From 0-14-0-20-45-22 sp041645495 (GTDB lineage Bacteria; Fidelibacterota; UBA2242), in assembly GCA_041645495.1 (NCBI GenBank), contig JBAZPZ010000031.1:1-20567 (forward strand): 20,567 bases of DNA. The letters are read 5' to 3'. The position numbers and the translations under genes are program-made. Position 1 is the first letter of the stretch. The number at the start of each line of letters is the position of its first letter. Shown here piece after piece: positions 6,794 through 14,782 of this stretch. The notes under the pieces are model-generated. The model had not been told where the DNA came from and did not search any database. It worked only from the letters and a program-made list of their open reading frames with translations.

Positions 6794-7918
6794 ATGAATC
6801 GATTTTCAACTTGGATTTCAATCTTCTCGTTTTTGATTTATGCAAAATGCGAAAAAATCGAGAAAATCTATTTATTGCCGGATCGGGCAGAAATCATCAC
6901 TGCCTTGACGGATATGATGGTCGTCGATGAGGCGATGTCTGTTTCTGGTCTCAATGATGAAATGCCGCGGACGCTTGAGTATACATCGACGCCGCTGGCG
7001 AAAATTACCGGAACCGATACACTGGCTTATAATTTTTCTAAATTGCGTTTCGGTCGAATTATCACACAGACGCTGGATACGATCGTCGTCATCGACACGC
7101 ATTGGGACTCCGCTTTTGCGGAACTGAAATACAAATTGAAGGGAAATTTCAAAGTCGTTCAATACAAAACCATTCAGGATTCTTCTATCGCTTCTATCCG
7201 CTATCTGACTCAAACACATCATGATACGACCGATCGTGATGTGGATTCAACATTTAACAATTCAACCGGAACCTGGAAGTACGATACGACGTATGTCATT
7301 ATTACTGTTGTGGATACGGTGGATAGTGTAATCACATGGCACGTCGAACAAAAAGATGTTCCGAACGACTCGACGACTAAATCGTTTACGCTGACAACCC
7401 GGCAGAAGGCAATTTTTCTCCGAACGCAAAACACGAATAACGTGCGAAAAGACTGGCATTTGAAATTGGTTACGCCGATTATCATCGAAGAAACCGCGAG
7501 TTCTCTGGGAATCCGGCAGGTCAAACTGACGGTTAGTGGAAATCCGAAAAACATTGATATTCCGAAAGTTATTGACGGAGATCCACTTGAACTTTTTTTC
7601 AATCGGGATACACTTCCACAGCTGACATTCAAAGGAACGGTTCAGGCGGATGTTTCGATTCAACATATGGCGCCGATGTCAATTTTGCCCGGTGAATTGG
7701 CGGTGGTACATTTCGGGTATGCGGTAAATGTCGATAAACGACGGATTGCGCTTTTCGATACAGACAACAACTCCGTCCATAGCGGTTCGTTTTCCGTGAC
7801 GTCACATGGTTACAAAGTTTATCAAATGTATTTCGATGTAACCGACTATAAGTCTATCTTCTTGAAAAATAGTAGTTACGATGCCGTTATCTGGATGATC
7901 CCATTCCGGATTCCATAA
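6794..7918 (+). CDS. Unrecognised secreted protein, Thr/Asp-rich
   Basis: A 374-residue protein I cannot assign to a family. The N-terminus has a short basic start and a hydrophobic stretch (about residues 6-17) that could be a signal peptide. The Cys after YAK does not make a good lipobox. The middle (about 95-195) is rich in Thr, Asp and Val with repeated short patterns such as LDTIVVIDT, YDTTYV and VVDTVDSV, suggesting beta-strands. The C-terminal third (LPGELAVVHFGYAV, VYQMYFDVTD) also reads as beta-rich. No catalytic motif and no type IX sorting domain are seen. ATG 6794 is used; GTG 6791 is an equivalent alternative. Neither has a clear ribosome-binding site. It follows rtcB by 66 bp and precedes gatB by 35 bp, so it may share a transcript, but nothing shows a functional link. 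Confidence 0.7.
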   Translation: MNRFSTWISIFSFLIYAKCEKIEKIYLLPDRAEIITALTDMMVVDEAMSVSGLNDEMPRTLEYTSTPLAKITGTDTLAYNFSKLRFGRIITQTLDTIVVIDTHWDSAFAELKYKLKGNFKVVQYKTIQDSSIASIRYLTQTHHDTTDRDVDSTFNNSTGTWKYDTTYVIITVVDTVDSVITWHVEQKDVPNDSTTKSFTLTTRQKAIFLRTQNTNNVRKDWHLKLVTPIIIEETASSLGIRQVKLTVSGNPKNIDIPKVIDGDPLELFFNRDTLPQLTFKGTVQADVSIQHMAPMSILPGELAVVHFGYAVNVDKRRIALFDTDNNSVHSGSFSVTSHGYKVYQMYFDVTDYKSIFLKNSSYDAVIWMIPFRIP

Positions 7919-7953
7919 ATTGAACAACTGAAAATGAATAGGTGTAATTGACC

Positions 7954-9390
7954 ATGACACAAAAGTATGAAGTGATTATCGGGTTGGAGATACATGCCCA
8001 ACTGCTTACCGATACTAAAATATTCTGTCGATGCAAAAACAAGTACGGAGCTGAAGCGAATTCACTAGTCTGTCCGGTTTGTTTAGGATTGCCGGGGACG
8101 CTACCGATTCTGAATCAAAAATGTGTTGAATTTGCCGTGAAAATGGGATTGGCTACAGGATGTTCCATTGCTCGTTTTTCACGATTCGCCCGGAAGAATT
8201 ATTTTTACCCGGATTTAACGAAAGGTTACCAAATTTCCCAGTACGACGAACCGCTCTGCGCCAATGGCTCCGTTCTGATTCATCTCAACGGAGTAGAAAA
8301 ACGAATCGGCATAACACGCATTCATTTAGAGGAAGATGCCGGAAAATCCATTCACAACGCTGGTGAAATCACCGACACTTTGGTCGATTATAATCGGTGT
8401 GGTGTTCCATTGATCGAAATCGTGTCCGAACCGGATATGCGTTCTCCGGAAGAGGCCTATGCTTACCTCACCAAACTCAAACAACTTCTTGAATATCTTG
8501 AAATTTGCGACTGCAACATGGAAGAAGGAAGCCTTCGATGTGATGCCAATATTTCGCTTCGGCCATTCGGACAGGAAAAGTTTGGTACGAAAACTGAAAT
8601 GAAGAATATGAACTCGTTCAGAGGTGTCGAACGTGCATTGAATTTCGAGATTCAGCGGCAAATGAAAATATTAGACGAAGGTGGGCAAGTTCTTCAACAA
8701 ACGTTACTTTGGAATGAAACGACCGACGTCGCGAAACCCATGCGCACCAAGGAAGAATCTGACGATTATCGCTATTTTCCAGAACCGGATTTGGTGCCTC
8801 TCCGGATCGATGATGCGATGATCGATCAAATTCAAAATACACTTCCCGAATTGCCTGATGATAAATTCAATCGATTCATTCGCCAGTATCAGTTGCGGGA
8901 ATACGACGCCAAAGTGCTGACGTCAAATAAGGACTTATCTAAAAATTTCGAACTAACTGTTGAGGCTTCTGGAAGTACATTTTTATCGAGTAAAATAATC
9001 CAAACAGAAGTGCTTCATACAGTAAAAGAAAAGATATATACTATTCGTGATTTTCCAATTCATCCTGATCGTTTAGGCAAATTAGTTAAGATGATTAATG
9101 AAAATGAAATTACTCATACTGTTGGAAAAGAAGTCTTTAACAAGATGCTGACTTCCTTGGATTCTCCTGAGCAGATTGTCGCTAAAGAAAATTTAGCGCA
9201 AATCAATGACTCAGAAGGACTTGAAGCCATTATCAAGGAAATGATCATTGAAAATCCGGATGAACTGGAAAAATATCGGGCAGGGAAGAAGGCTTTGTTC
9301 GGATTTTTCATGGGGCAGGTGATGAAGAAGACGAAAGGCAAGGCAAATCCCGATACTTTATCGTCGTTGTTGAAAAAGGCTTTGGAGTAA
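7954..9390 (+). CDS. gatB: Aspartyl/glutamyl-tRNA amidotransferase subunit B
   Basis: A 478-residue GatB. In the GatCAB complex it holds misacylated Glu-tRNA(Gln) or Asp-tRNA(Asn), phosphorylates the side chain and passes ammonia from GatA to form the amide. Visible features are VIIGLEIHAQL at the start, the zinc site C25/C27/C40/C43, the ARKNYFYPDLTKGYQ motif and the tRNA-binding tail domain ending in MGQVMKKTKGKANP. ATG 7954 has an AGGTG site at 7940-7944; TTG 7948 is less likely. No gatA or gatC is adjacent, so the complex must be encoded at separate loci. The stretch at about 8941-9120 drops to roughly 29% GC, from about 48% earlier in the gene, though the reading frame and family alignment continue. 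Confidence 0.97.
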   Translation: MTQKYEVIIGLEIHAQLLTDTKIFCRCKNKYGAEANSLVCPVCLGLPGTLPILNQKCVEFAVKMGLATGCSIARFSRFARKNYFYPDLTKGYQISQYDEPLCANGSVLIHLNGVEKRIGITRIHLEEDAGKSIHNAGEITDTLVDYNRCGVPLIEIVSEPDMRSPEEAYAYLTKLKQLLEYLEICDCNMEEGSLRCDANISLRPFGQEKFGTKTEMKNMNSFRGVERALNFEIQRQMKILDEGGQVLQQTLLWNETTDVAKPMRTKEESDDYRYFPEPDLVPLRIDDAMIDQIQNTLPELPDDKFNRFIRQYQLREYDAKVLTSNKDLSKNFELTVEASGSTFLSSKIIQTEVLHTVKEKIYTIRDFPIHPDRLGKLVKMINENEITHTVGKEVFNKMLTSLDSPEQIVAKENLAQINDSEGLEAIIKEMIIENPDELEKYRAGKKALFGFFMGQVMKKTKGKANPDTLSSLLKKALE

Positions 9391-9462
9391 TATCCATCGG
9401 GAAATAGTCAGTTATTTCCTTGTCAATTCTCCCGAATTCGGTTAAACTATGGCGCTTTTTTT

Positions 9463-9549
9463 GGAGAGATGTCCGAGAGGCTTAAGGAGCACGCTTGGAA
9501 AGCGTGTGTATCGGAAACGGTACCCGGGGTTCGAATCCCCGTCTCTCCG
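9463..9549 (+). tRNA. tRNA-Ser (anticodon GGA)
   Basis: An 87-nt type II tRNA without encoded CCA. Acceptor GGAGAGA (9463-9469) pairs with TCTCTCC (9542-9548), and the discriminator is G, as required for serine. The anticodon stem CACGC/GCGTG closes loop TTGGAAA, giving GGA for UCC/UCU codons. A long variable arm (ATCGGAAACGGTACC region) and a T-arm with GGGG/CCCC stem and TTCGAAT loop are clear. It lies between gatB and glnA. No terminator is obvious after it, only an A-rich tract. Confidence 0.97.
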
Positions 9550-9691
9550 CAAAAAAAATGTATTCCAACGCCGGTTTTGATTTTTCAGCCATTTAAATCC
9601 GGGCAAGAAAATTCCCTTTTTAATCTTTTAAGAATCCTCACGATTCAGAATCTGCATTTCTAATTAAGTTAAAATATTATTCAATAATCTA

Positions 9692-9715
9692 AATATAATA
9701 AACGTTTAATATTTT
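9692..9715. promoter_or_regulatory. Imperfect palindrome upstream of the glnA promoter
   Basis: A 24-bp inverted repeat centred on AACGTT (between 9703 and 9704), with 10 of 12 positions paired. It ends just before the -33 element of the proposed glnA promoter, a place where an activator or repressor could bind. The region is very AT-rich and holds other short palindromes (for example 9676-9688), so chance symmetry is a real possibility. Confidence 0.25.
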
Positions 9716-9716
9716 A

Positions 9717-9748
9717 TTTGTGTTAATAATAAATATCTATTACATTTG
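9717..9748 (+). promoter_or_regulatory. Bacteroidota-type promoter for glnA
   Basis: TTTG at 9717-9720 and TACATTTG at 9741-9748 are separated by 20 bp. Both match the Bacteroidota vegetative consensus (TTTG at -33 and TAnnTTTG at -7) exactly. Transcription would start near 9755, leaving a leader of about 60 nt before ATG 9814. It is the best such match I found in the window. No convincing sigma-70 pair is seen nearby. Confidence 0.45.
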
Positions 9749-9813
9749 CCGCAATTATTTTTAATAGGTTTTATTGATAATTGAAATTTAGAAAGGTTAG
9801 GTAAAGACGAAAA

Positions 9814-11127
9814 ATGGTTGAAAGAGTGAAAAAGGATAACGTGGAATTCGTAAGATTGCAGTTGTTTGATCTAATGGGAGTTCCGAAAGAAGTAATCATA
9901 CCGGTTGAGGAATTTGACGAAGCGCTGGAAAACGGCGTTTGGTTCGATGGTTCTTCAATCGAAGGTTTCGCCAGAATTCAGGAAAGCGATCTGTTTTTAA
10001 AACCGGATATTAAAACATATTCTTTAGTGCCGTGGTTGAACGAAGGCGGTAAAACGGCGCGAGTTATTTGCGATATTTATCGTTCGGATAATCAGCCATT
10101 TGAAGACGATCCGCGAACGGTTTTACGGAAAGTTACACAAGAAGCTCGCGACATGGGATTTGAATATTATGTCGGTCCCGAACTCGAGTTTTATCTCTTT
10201 AAAAGAGACAATGCCGTGCGGACAGCACCGATCGATGGTGGCAGTTACTTCGATTTAAACTCTTATGAAGGTTATCAACTGATCAAAGAAATCATCACGG
10301 CGCTGAAAAGTTTTGGAATTTCCGTGGAAACATCGCATCACGAAGTCGGAATCGGACAATACGAAATCGATTTTAAATACGGAACGGCTTTAGAGACTGC
10401 CGACCGATTGCTGACGTTGAAATATACCGTGAAGAAAATTTCACAGATGCACAACATTCAGGCGACTTTTATGCCGAAACCGATATCCGGGATCGCAGGA
10501 TCGGGAATGCACATTCACCAAAGTTTGTTCGACATAAAGACAGGGAAAAATTTATTTTACCAAGCGGACGATCCGTACAGACTTTCACCGTTGGCTTATA
10601 GCTTCATGGCCGGATTGATGAAAAATGTCAAAGCGATGGCGGCAATTCTCTGCCCGACCGTCAATTCTTATAAACGTCTGGTAACCGGTTATGAAGCACC
10701 GGTTTATATCACATGGGCTAGTAAAAACCGAACGGCTCTTGTTCGCATTCCGAATTGGTTTAACAGCAAACCGAGTTCGGCACGGATGGAATTGCGTTGT
10801 CCGGATCCTACATGTAATCCATATCTGGCTTTTGCAGTAATGCTGAAAGCCGGATTGGAAGGCATTAAGCACAATCTTCAGCCGCCGAAACCAGTCGAAG
10901 AGAACATCTTCAAGATCGATCAGGAAAGTTTGAAGCGAAAAAACATCGATAACTTACCCAATTCGCTGTCGGATGCAATAAGCGAGTTGAAAAAGAGTTC
11001 ACTTTTTGCCGATGTTCTCGGAAAACATCTTTTTGAAAAATATATTGCCATCAAGACAAAGGAAGTCGGTGAATATCGCCAGCAGGTGACACCCTGGGAA
11101 ATCGAAAAATATATCGATCGGTTTTGA
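9814..11127 (+). CDS. glnA: Glutamine synthetase, type I (alpha subgroup)
   Basis: A 437-residue GSI enzyme making glutamine from glutamate, ammonia and ATP, normally as a dodecamer. The beta-grasp N-domain carries WFDGSSIEGF. The catalytic domain shows PELEFYLF, GIGQYEIDF, GSGMHIHQS, NRTALVRIP and ARMELRCPDPTCNPYLAF, covering metal, glutamate and ATP-binding elements. Length, and the lack of Tyr in the region matching the adenylylation loop (KNIDNLPNSL where enteric enzymes have NLYDLPP), place it in the non-adenylylated alpha type. Control would then be by feedback or transcription. ATG 9814 follows an AGAAAGGTTAGG purine-rich site. A Bacteroidota-type promoter at 9717-9748 suggests its own transcript. 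No glnB/amtB partner is adjacent. Confidence 0.97.
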   Translation: MVERVKKDNVEFVRLQLFDLMGVPKEVIIPVEEFDEALENGVWFDGSSIEGFARIQESDLFLKPDIKTYSLVPWLNEGGKTARVICDIYRSDNQPFEDDPRTVLRKVTQEARDMGFEYYVGPELEFYLFKRDNAVRTAPIDGGSYFDLNSYEGYQLIKEIITALKSFGISVETSHHEVGIGQYEIDFKYGTALETADRLLTLKYTVKKISQMHNIQATFMPKPISGIAGSGMHIHQSLFDIKTGKNLFYQADDPYRLSPLAYSFMAGLMKNVKAMAAILCPTVNSYKRLVTGYEAPVYITWASKNRTALVRIPNWFNSKPSSARMELRCPDPTCNPYLAFAVMLKAGLEGIKHNLQPPKPVEENIFKIDQESLKRKNIDNLPNSLSDAISELKKSSLFADVLGKHLFEKYIAIKTKEVGEYRQQVTPWEIEKYIDRF

Positions 11128-11274
11128 AAAAGTAAATCCAATTCATTCTGATTTTCGTATAGTAAGTACTCGATCCTCAGACAGATTTGGTAATGGCGTT
11201 GCTTTGTTTTTTATGTTAGATTACTCATGTTTTATGAGACAGGTGCACGCGTCTAAATTTGTAAGGAATCGGAA

Positions 11275-12573
11275 ATGCTTAACTATCTGAGTCTGATACC
11301 GTTACTTCTACTGCTGATCGTTCAGATCATTCTGTATCTGAAAATATCCAAATCCGGAACACAACCGGACAATGCCGTCAAAGAATTGAAGGACAAGATC
11401 ATCGAATTGGAATCGCGACTCAACCTTTTCCCCGAAATTGTTCAATCAAAGACGGCAGATGTCATTCAACGACGTTTTACTGAATTTACTGATAGCGTTT
11501 CGGCAAAGAATCAGGAGTTGATACAAAAATTCGGTGTGTTTCAAAACGATCTTACAAAATCACTTTCAGAGAGTAGCCGGAAATTGAGTGAGGACTTTAC
11601 ACGGTTCAAAGAATCGTTCCAAAAAGGTTTGACGGAAGACTTTGACAAACTCAATGTGACCGTCGAGAAGAAACTGGAAGCGATCAATGTTAAAGTTCAG
11701 GAAAACCTGAACGAAGGTTTCAAAAAGACGAACGAGACGTTCGGTGATGTGCTTCAACGTCTGGCAAAAATCGATGAAGCGCAAAAAAAGATCGAGAGTC
11801 TTTCGACAAACGTCGTATCGCTTCAGGATATTTTATCGGATAAAAAAAGTCGTGGCGTTTTCGGCGAAGTGCAGTTAAATCAGATTTTATATGCCGTTTT
11901 TGGCGATAAGAACGATAAGGTTTTCCAAACGCAATATACGCTCAGTAATTCCAGTCGTGTGGACGCTATGCTTTTTGCGCCGAAACCGATGGGAAATATC
12001 GGCATCGACTCAAAATTTCCGCTGGAGAATTATCGAAAGATGATCGACAAAACTTTGCCGGAGTCAGCACGACAGGAATCTTTCAAAGCATTTAATTCGG
12101 ATGTAAAGACAAAAATCGATGAAATTGCCGGCAAGTACATCATACCCAATGAAACGGCCGATCAGGCGATCATGTTTCTACCGGCGGAGGCTGTTTTTGC
12201 AGAACTCTATGCTTACCATGAAAATCTTATCACTTATGCATTTTCCAAACGTGTTTGGATCACATCACCGACGACATTCATGGCGATTTTAAGCACGCTT
12301 CAAACGGTTTTGAACGATATGGAACGTCGGAAATACGCCGACCTTATTCAGAAAGAGTTGAACAAACTCGGTGAAGACTTCAAACGGTACCGCGACCGCT
12401 GGACCAATTTATCCAAACACATCGATACGGTTCAAAAGGACGTTAAAGAGATAAATACAACGACTGACAAGATATCCAATTCTTTCGAAAAAATTGCTAA
12501 AGTAGAAATTGACAACAAACCGCTTATCGGCTCGGAAGCCGAACTATTCGAATTACCGGAAGGAAAAACGTAA
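11275..12573 (+). CDS. rmuC: DNA recombination protein RmuC
   Basis: A 432-residue RmuC homologue. In E. coli, loss of RmuC raises inversion at short inverted repeats, so it is thought to be a nuclease that limits such rearrangements. A transmembrane anchor covers about residues 4-23. A long coiled coil follows (about 35-190). The conserved nuclease-like domain begins near SRGVFGEVQL. It contains RVDAM (D230) and IDSKFPLE (D245, K247), which match a PD-(D/E)xK active site, and the family stretch FLPAEAVFAEL. A second coiled region precedes the C-terminus. ATG 11275 has TAAGGA at 11262-11267. The 147 bp before it contain no other gene. Confidence 0.93.
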   Translation: MLNYLSLIPLLLLLIVQIILYLKISKSGTQPDNAVKELKDKIIELESRLNLFPEIVQSKTADVIQRRFTEFTDSVSAKNQELIQKFGVFQNDLTKSLSESSRKLSEDFTRFKESFQKGLTEDFDKLNVTVEKKLEAINVKVQENLNEGFKKTNETFGDVLQRLAKIDEAQKKIESLSTNVVSLQDILSDKKSRGVFGEVQLNQILYAVFGDKNDKVFQTQYTLSNSSRVDAMLFAPKPMGNIGIDSKFPLENYRKMIDKTLPESARQESFKAFNSDVKTKIDEIAGKYIIPNETADQAIMFLPAEAVFAELYAYHENLITYAFSKRVWITSPTTFMAILSTLQTVLNDMERRKYADLIQKELNKLGEDFKRYRDRWTNLSKHIDTVQKDVKEINTTTDKISNSFEKIAKVEIDNKPLIGSEAELFELPEGKT

Positions 12574-12635
12574 CGATCCGGAAACTCTTCCCGATACCGA
12601 TATATTTTTTTATGTAACGTCAGGATAGTCTTAAG

Positions 12636-13196
12636 ATGGATTTTATCACAATTTTTTTATTAGCAGTCGGGCTTTCGATGGATGCTTTCGCCGTCGCTAT
12701 TTCCTGCGGATTGACATTGAAACCTCCGAAAATGCGGAATGCTTTACGATTATCCGGTTCTTTCGGTGCTTTTCAGGCGCTGATGCCGGTCATCGGTTGG
12801 GCAGTTGGTCAGACGTTGGCAAAATATATTCAAAGTGTTGACCACTGGATCGCTTTCGGTTTACTTGTTTATGTCGGTGGAAAAATGATTTATGAGTCCT
12901 TACACGAAGACTCGTGCGAAAACCACATCGATCCCTCAAAAAATAAAGTACTGTTTTCATTATCAATTGCCACGAGTATCGATGCGCTCGCGGTCGGCGT
13001 CACATTCGCGTTTTTACAATTTGATATCGCTTTACCGATAGTACTAATCGGAATGACGACTTTTTGTATTACGCTTCTCGGAGTTTATCTCGGTAAAAGA
13101 ATTGGTAGTTTGTTCGGGAAAAAAGTAGAAATATTCGGTGGACTAGTGCTCATCGGAATCGGTGTTAAAATTCTCGTCGAACACTTATGGCTGTAG
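12636..13196 (+). CDS. mntP: Manganese efflux pump MntP
   Basis: A 186-residue membrane protein with six predicted hydrophobic segments. The two internally repeated signatures of the MntP (DUF204) family are present: SMDAFAVAISCGL with D16 and SIDALAVGVTFAF with D115, both needed for Mn export in characterised members. A short hydrophilic loop (about residues 88-103) divides the two halves. It protects the cell from excess manganese. In many bacteria it is under an Mn-sensing yybP-ykoY riboswitch, but the 62-bp gap after rmuC is too short and shows no such structure. ATG 12636 is preceded by AGGA at 12622-12625. Note that the neighbouring RtcB and GS enzymes use Mn or Mg, but this link is only suggestive. 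Confidence 0.93.
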   Translation: MDFITIFLLAVGLSMDAFAVAISCGLTLKPPKMRNALRLSGSFGAFQALMPVIGWAVGQTLAKYIQSVDHWIAFGLLVYVGGKMIYESLHEDSCENHIDPSKNKVLFSLSIATSIDALAVGVTFAFLQFDIALPIVLIGMTTFCITLLGVYLGKRIGSLFGKKVEIFGGLVLIGIGVKILVEHLWL

Positions 13197-13282
13197 GATG
13201 AATCTTTCATTCATTTATTAGACGGATGATAGTAAATTCCATCGTTTTTTCAACCGGTTGATTTATCAGGAGAAATGGTTGT

Positions 13283-14734
13283 ATGAAACCCTATCACAAA
13301 ATGTTAAGACACATTCCGCAACTTCTTTTGGTTTTGGCGGTTGCATCGATTTTTCTCTTTCTGAGTTCTTGTGCCGATCGGAGTTCGGGAAAAGTAAAAA
13401 TCGGAATAGTGCTGGTAAATGACGCCGAAATTTATACATTGACCCGGGATGGATTTGTCGAGGAAATGAAAAAACAAGGATTTGAGGACAAGAAAAACTG
13501 TGATTTTCTCATTCAAAGCGCCAACGGAGATATTCCGACCATCGGAATGATTTTGGATAATTTTAAAAATGAGAAGGTAAGTTTAATCGTGGCTGTCGGA
13601 ACGGCAAGCGTCCAGAACGCAATTCAAAAGACTTCGGAAATTCCAATCGTTTTCGCGACCGTCGCCGATCCGTTTATCGTTGGGATCGGAAAAAGCGATG
13701 ACGATCATCCGGCTAATGTGACTGGTATTTATGGAACTGCGCCTTACGTTGAACTACTTCAGATTGTTGATGGATTGTTGCCTAATAAAAAAACGATTGG
13801 TTTACTTTGGAATCCAACATTTGCTAATTCCGTTCATAACATCGAAATGCTCAAAGATGGCATTTCAAAAGTTCCGACGATGAGTTTTGAGGGAATGACG
13901 GTAGCCGGAACCAATGACGTGTTACAGGCTACTCAATATTTGGCAAATAAAAAGGTTAATGCCTTTTTTCTGGTTGCGGATGCGACGATATACGATTCGT
14001 TCGAGTCGATCGTTAAAGTTGCTAGACCAAATAAAATTCCGATATTTTCCGTCGATGTAGAATCTCTAACAGACGGCGCAACAGTCGTTTATGGATATGA
14101 TTACAAGGAAAGCGGTGTTCAGGCGGCGCAAATGGCCGTAAAAATATTGAACGGAACAAGTCCGAAGGAAATACCTTTCGAGATGTACAAATACTCAACG
14201 CTTGGCGTCAATCTGGATGTGACCAAATCGTTGGGAATTCAGATTCCGTCCGATTTGATATTGAAAGCGAATTGTCTCTTTGAAAACGGTCAATTGAAAA
14301 AAAATCAAAAACTTACACAAGAGAGTCAGACCGTAGTTTATTATGTCCACACCGCGGCGATGGAAATCGGAAGGATGTTACGGGATCTTTCGGAAGACGA
14401 AAAGAAAATCGAATTGATTCGTTCGTACATTGATACGGTCCGGTTTTATCATGATAAATCCGGATATTTTTACGTCTATAACTTTGCATGTTTAAATATT
14501 GCTCATGCCACACAGAAGGATTTGGTTGGGAAAAATCTTTATAATTATACGGATACGAAAGGGAAGTTTGTGATCCGCGAATTGTCCGAAGCGGCAAAAA
14601 AAGGCGGAGACTTTGTGGAATTTTACTGGCAAAAACCGGACACGAAAGGCGAGAAGAAAAAACTCGGTTATGTCGAACCGATTTCCGGTACCGATTATTT
14701 TATCGGAAGTGGTGTTTATCTATTTAATGATTGA
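13283..14734 (+). CDS. Lipoprotein: ABC-type substrate-binding domain fused to a Cache sensor domain
   Basis: A 483-residue exported lipoprotein. The signal sequence ends in lipobox LSSC, so Cys30 would be lipidated. About residues 36-335 match the ABC substrate-binding family of COG2984/PF04392: the VKIGIV start, the IVAVGTASVQNA segment, IPIVFATVADP, and the GATVVYGYDYKESG stretch. Residues about 345-483 look like a single Cache (sCache_2-type) domain: SGYFYVYNF, VGKNLYNYTD, ELSEAAKKGGDFVEF, GTDYFIGSGVY. Cache domains usually sense ligands in chemoreceptors or kinases. No permease, ATPase, kinase or receptor gene is adjacent, so the protein may be an orphan binding or sensing lipoprotein. 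The start at ATG 13283 has AGGAGA at 13268-13273. An out-of-frame ATG lies at 13275. Confidence 0.85.
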   Translation: MKPYHKMLRHIPQLLLVLAVASIFLFLSSCADRSSGKVKIGIVLVNDAEIYTLTRDGFVEEMKKQGFEDKKNCDFLIQSANGDIPTIGMILDNFKNEKVSLIVAVGTASVQNAIQKTSEIPIVFATVADPFIVGIGKSDDDHPANVTGIYGTAPYVELLQIVDGLLPNKKTIGLLWNPTFANSVHNIEMLKDGISKVPTMSFEGMTVAGTNDVLQATQYLANKKVNAFFLVADATIYDSFESIVKVARPNKIPIFSVDVESLTDGATVVYGYDYKESGVQAAQMAVKILNGTSPKEIPFEMYKYSTLGVNLDVTKSLGIQIPSDLILKANCLFENGQLKKNQKLTQESQTVVYYVHTAAMEIGRMLRDLSEDEKKIELIRSYIDTVRFYHDKSGYFYVYNFACLNIAHATQKDLVGKNLYNYTDTKGKFVIRELSEAAKKGGDFVEFYWQKPDTKGEKKKLGYVEPISGTDYFIGSGVYLFND

Positions 14735-14782
14735 CGAGTAGAAGAGATGCCAACTGATTGAAAGGAAAGGAATTAGAAAATA

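Noticed and set aside
9469..9663. Open frame running through tRNA-Ser
   Set aside because: It is the translation of a well-folded tRNA and its AT-rich flank, with no ribosome-binding site.
11254..11261. TAAATTTG box before rmuC, matching TAnnTTTG
   Set aside because: No TTTG lies about 20 bp upstream, and the box abuts the ribosome-binding site 14 bp before the start codon, leaving almost no leader.
12574..12635. Possible Mn riboswitch (yybP-ykoY) before mntP
   Set aside because: The gap is only 62 bp and shows none of the expected paired helices or conserved loops.
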